NCBI RefSeq assembly: GCF_020873895.1
Contig: NZ_JAHWGT010000014.1
Location: 62,001 to 126,000 of the forward strand
DNA from: Streptomyces sp. DH12
Lineage (GTDB): Bacteria > Actinomycetota > Actinomycetes > Streptomycetales > Streptomycetaceae
Length of the DNA: 64,000 bases
Reading direction: 5' to 3'
Shown here: one piece after another, positions 61,762-64,000 of the stretch
How the letters are laid out: the number at the start of each line of letters is the position of its first letter
Position numbering within the stretch: the stretch's first letter is position 1
Program-made: the position numbers and the translations under genes
The notes under the pieces: generated by a model
The model's input: only the letters and a program-made list of their open reading frames with translations
Database searches by the model: none
Told to the model about the DNA's origin: nothing

Positions 61762-62148
61762 AGGAGGGCGCTGTGACGAACGACCGCTAGCCGGATCGGC
61801 CGGTGGGGTGGGACACTATGCGGGGCTCCACATAGGTAGTCAGTGCCGGCCGAATCCAGCGGTTTCGGCTGCCTCGCCACAGGGCATGAGTCGTGAACGC
61901 CGCGGGCAACGAGGCCCGCGCCCCCCGACGGACCGGCGAACACCATCCGTGTGCCCGGTCCCGCCCCGTCCACCGACGAGGAGCCCCCTCCGGCACCGCC
62001 GGCGCCACCGCCCGCAGTGTCCGCATGCTGGAATGCGCTATCCGGTTCCCGAGAAACGCTCCATCATGTAACCTGCACGAAATTTCCTGGAGGGCCAACG
62101 TCGTCCCTTCGGCACTCGCAACATGCCACGACGACGACGGGAGAGCCG
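61762..62148 (+). promoter_or_regulatory. gltB upstream region with half GlnR-like box
   Basis: 387 bases before gltB with no supported gene. GTAAC (62068-62072), 6 bases, then GAAAT (62079-62083) matches the first half of the actinobacterial GlnR box (gTnAC-n6-GaAAc) in all but the last base; no second half is obvious. A small repeat CTATG/CATAG lies at 61816-61836. ACGGGAGAGCC at 62137-62147 is the probable ribosome site of gltB. Confidence 0.5.
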
Positions 62149-64000
62149 ATGCGTTCCGACGCCTGGTCGCCCATGGACAGTCGCCCCGCTCCGCAGGGGA
62201 TGTACGACCCCCGCAACGAACACGACGCGTGCGGCGTCGGGCTGGTCGCCACCCTCACCGGTGTCCCCAGCCACGAGCTGGTCGAGCAGGCGCTGACCGT
62301 ACTGCGCAACCTGGAGCACCGCGGCGCGACCGGCTCCGAACCCGACTCCGGTGACGGCGCGGGCATCCTCATCCAGGTCCCCGACGCGTTCCTGCGCGAG
62401 GTCGCCGGATTCGCGCTCCCCGACGCCGGCGCGTACGCCGTCGGCACCGCCTTCCTCCCCGAGGACACCGCGGACGAGGCCGTCTCGCGCGTCGAGGCGC
62501 TCGCCGCCGAGGAGGGCCTCACCGTCCTCGGCTGGCGCGAGGTCCCGGTCACCCCGGGGCTGCTCGGCGCCACCGCCCGCTCGACCATGCCGGCCTTCCG
62601 CCAGCTCTTCGTCGCCGACGGCACCAGCACGGGCATCGCGCTGGACCGCAGGGCGTTCGTACTGCGCAAGCGCGCCGAACTGGAGCTGGGCGTGTACTTC
62701 GCCTCGCTCTCCGCCCGCACCCTGGTCTACAAGGGCATGCTCACCACCGGGCAGCTGGAGCCGTTCTTCCCCGACCTCTCCGACCGGCGCATCGCCAGCG
62801 CCCTCGCCCTGGTCCACTCGCGGTTCTCCACCAACACCTTCCCGAGCTGGCCGCTCGCCCACCCGTACCGCTTCGTCGCGCACAACGGCGAGATCAACAC
62901 GGTCAAGGGCAACCGCAACTGGATGCGCGCCCGCGAGTCGCAGCTCGCCTCGGACCTGTTCGCCCCCGCCGGCGACCGGCGGGACGACAACGGCCTGGAG
63001 CGGATCTTCCCGATCTGCACCCCGGACGCCTCCGACTCCGCCTCCTTCGACGAGGTCCTGGAACTGCTGCACCTGGGCGGCCGCTCGCTGCCCCACGCGG
63101 TGCTGATGATGGTCCCCGAGGCGTGGGAGAACCACGACTCCATGGACCCCGCCCGGCGCGCGTTCTACCAGTACCACGCGACGATGATGGAGCCGTGGGA
63201 CGGCCCCGCCTGCGTCACCTTCACCGACGGCACCCAGATCGGCGCCGTCCTCGACCGCAACGGCCTGCGCCCCGGCCGCTACTGGGTCACCGACGACGGC
63301 CTCGTCGTCCTCTCCTCCGAGGTCGGCGTCGTCGACGTCGACCCGGCGAAGGTCGTCCGCAAGGGCCGCCTCCAGCCCGGCCGCATGTTCCTCGTGGACA
63401 CCGCCGAGCACCGCATCATCGAGGACGACGAGATCAAGGCGAAGCTCGCCGCCGAGCACCCGTACCAGGAGTGGCTGGAGACCGGGACCATCACGCTCGG
63501 CGACCTGCCCGAGCGCGAGCACGTCGTCCACACCCACGCCTCCGTCACCCGCCGCCAGCAGACCTTCGGCTACACCGAGGAGGAACTGCGCGTCATCCTG
63601 GCGCCGATGGCCCGCGCCGGCGCCGAGCCGATCGGCTCCATGGGCACCGACTCGCCGATCGCCGCGCTCTCCGACCGGCCGCGCCTGCTCTTCGACTACT
63701 TCACCCAGCTGTTCGCGCAGGTCACCAACCCGCCGCTGGACGCCATCCGCGAGGAGCTCGTCACCTCGCTGCTCTCCTCGCTCGGCCCCCAGGGCAACCT
63801 GCTGGAGCCGACCGCGGCGTCCTGCCGCAGCGTCACCCTGCCCTTCCCGGTCATCGACAACGACGAGCTGGCCAAGCTCATCCACGTCAACGCCGACGGC
63901 GACATGCCCGGCATGACCGCCGTCACCCTCTCCGGCCTCTACCGGGTCTCCGGCGGCGGCGACGCCCTGGCCGCCCGGATCGAGGAGATCTGCGCCGAGG
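62149..64000 (+). CDS. gltB: Glutamate synthase large subunit, 3' truncated
   Basis: NADPH-dependent GOGAT alpha subunit: glutamine plus 2-oxoglutarate to two glutamates. The frame is open from ATG at 62149 to the window end (617 codons of about 1500). The class II amidotransferase nucleophile is Cys28 in NEHDACGVG, after a 27-residue propeptide that is normally cut off. [52 protein letters not shown] and the start of the central domain follow ([33 protein letters not shown] region). gltD would be expected downstream. Confidence 0.96.
   Translation, partial: MRSDAWSPMDSRPAPQGMYDPRNEHDACGVGLVATLTGVPSHELVEQALTVLRNLEHRGATGSEPDSGDGAGILIQVPDAFLREVAGFALPDAGAYAVGTAFLPEDTADEAVSRVEALAAEEGLTVLGWREVPVTPGLLGATARSTMPAFRQLFVADGTSTGIALDRRAFVLRKRAELELGVYFASLSARTLVYKGMLTTGQLEPFFPDLSDRRIASALALVHSRFSTNTFPSWPLAHPYRFVAHNGEINTVKGNRNWMRARESQLASDLFAPAGDRRDDNGLERIFPICTPDASDSASFDEVLELLHLGGRSLPHAVLMMVPEAWENHDSMDPARRAFYQYHATMMEPWDGPACVTFTDGTQIGAVLDRNGLRPGRYWVTDDGLVVLSSEVGVVDVDPAKVVRKGRLQPGRMFLVDTAEHRIIEDDEIKAKLAAEHPYQEWLETGTITLGDLPEREHVVHTHASVTRRQQTFGYTEEELRVILAPMARAGAEPIGSMGTDSPIAALSDRPRLLFDYFTQLFAQVTNPPLDAIREELVTSLLSSLGPQGNLLEPTAASCRSVTLPFPVIDNDELAKLIHVNADGDMPGMTAVTLSGLYRVSGGGDALAARIEEICAE

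Overview
The window is a stretch of conserved chromosome from a Streptomyces or very close relative. Evidence: very high GC with strong third-position GC bias, frequent GTG starts, the Streptomyces order of division and cell-wall genes (murE-murF-mraY-murD-ftsW-murG-ftsQ-ftsZ with no murC or ftsA in between), DivIVA downstream of SepF, a single PriA-type HisA in place of separate HisA and TrpF, and a trpM gene inside the trp cluster. No transposase, integrase, phage gene, CRISPR array, tRNA or rRNA was found. Most spacers are short, and several carry perfect GC-rich hairpins that look like terminators.

Layout. 1-13.9 kb: division and cell-wall cluster. murE (5' end outside the window) to murG supply peptidoglycan precursors; ftsW, ftsQ and ftsZ build the septum; pgeF, yggS, sepF, yggT and divIVA follow. 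ileS comes next, convergent, at 14.3-17.4 kb behind a T-box leader. 18-24.9 kb: a Lys/Ala-rich TraR/DksA-like protein, lspA, rluD, a GNAT enzyme, a CPA1 antiporter, an MscS channel (minus strand) and a dienelactone-hydrolase-like protein. 25-31.7 kb, minus strand: M43 metalloprotease, Tat-exported PhoD, a small secreted protein, a DsbA-like protein with a membrane partner, and a DUF2252 protein. 31.9-40.2 kb: dnaE, a 54-residue basic minus-strand protein, a NYN-domain protein, an ABC exporter pair and a DUF2567 protein. 40.2-44.4 kb, minus strand: YbaK-like deacylase, Lon N-domain protein, a repeat protein and a 542-residue membrane protein with pentapeptide-like repeats.

44.6-50.4 kb: his operon hisD-hisC-hisB-(55-residue membrane protein)-hisH-priA-ridA-hisF, mostly joined by 4-base stop/start overlaps. 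50.5-58.4 kb: a TIGR03085 gene (minus), then hisI-trpE-TIGR02234-HGxxPAAW-DUF2752 and trpC-trpM-trpB-trpA. hisG, hisE, trpD and trpG are not in the window, so both pathways are completed elsewhere. 58.4-64 kb: a second DsbA-like protein, lgt, a VIT1/CCC1 transporter, and the 5' part of gltB.

Points most worth a second look: the altered GxHH signature in the IleRS2-type synthetase behind its T-box; the long imperfect inverted repeat between divIVA and ileS; three helically phased GTGAA repeats upstream of trpC; palindromes upstream of hisD and of the 54-residue gene; a half GlnR-like box before gltB; and small proteins embedded in the his, trp and ABC operons. I did not find a clearly new multi-gene system; this is mainly core chromosome.
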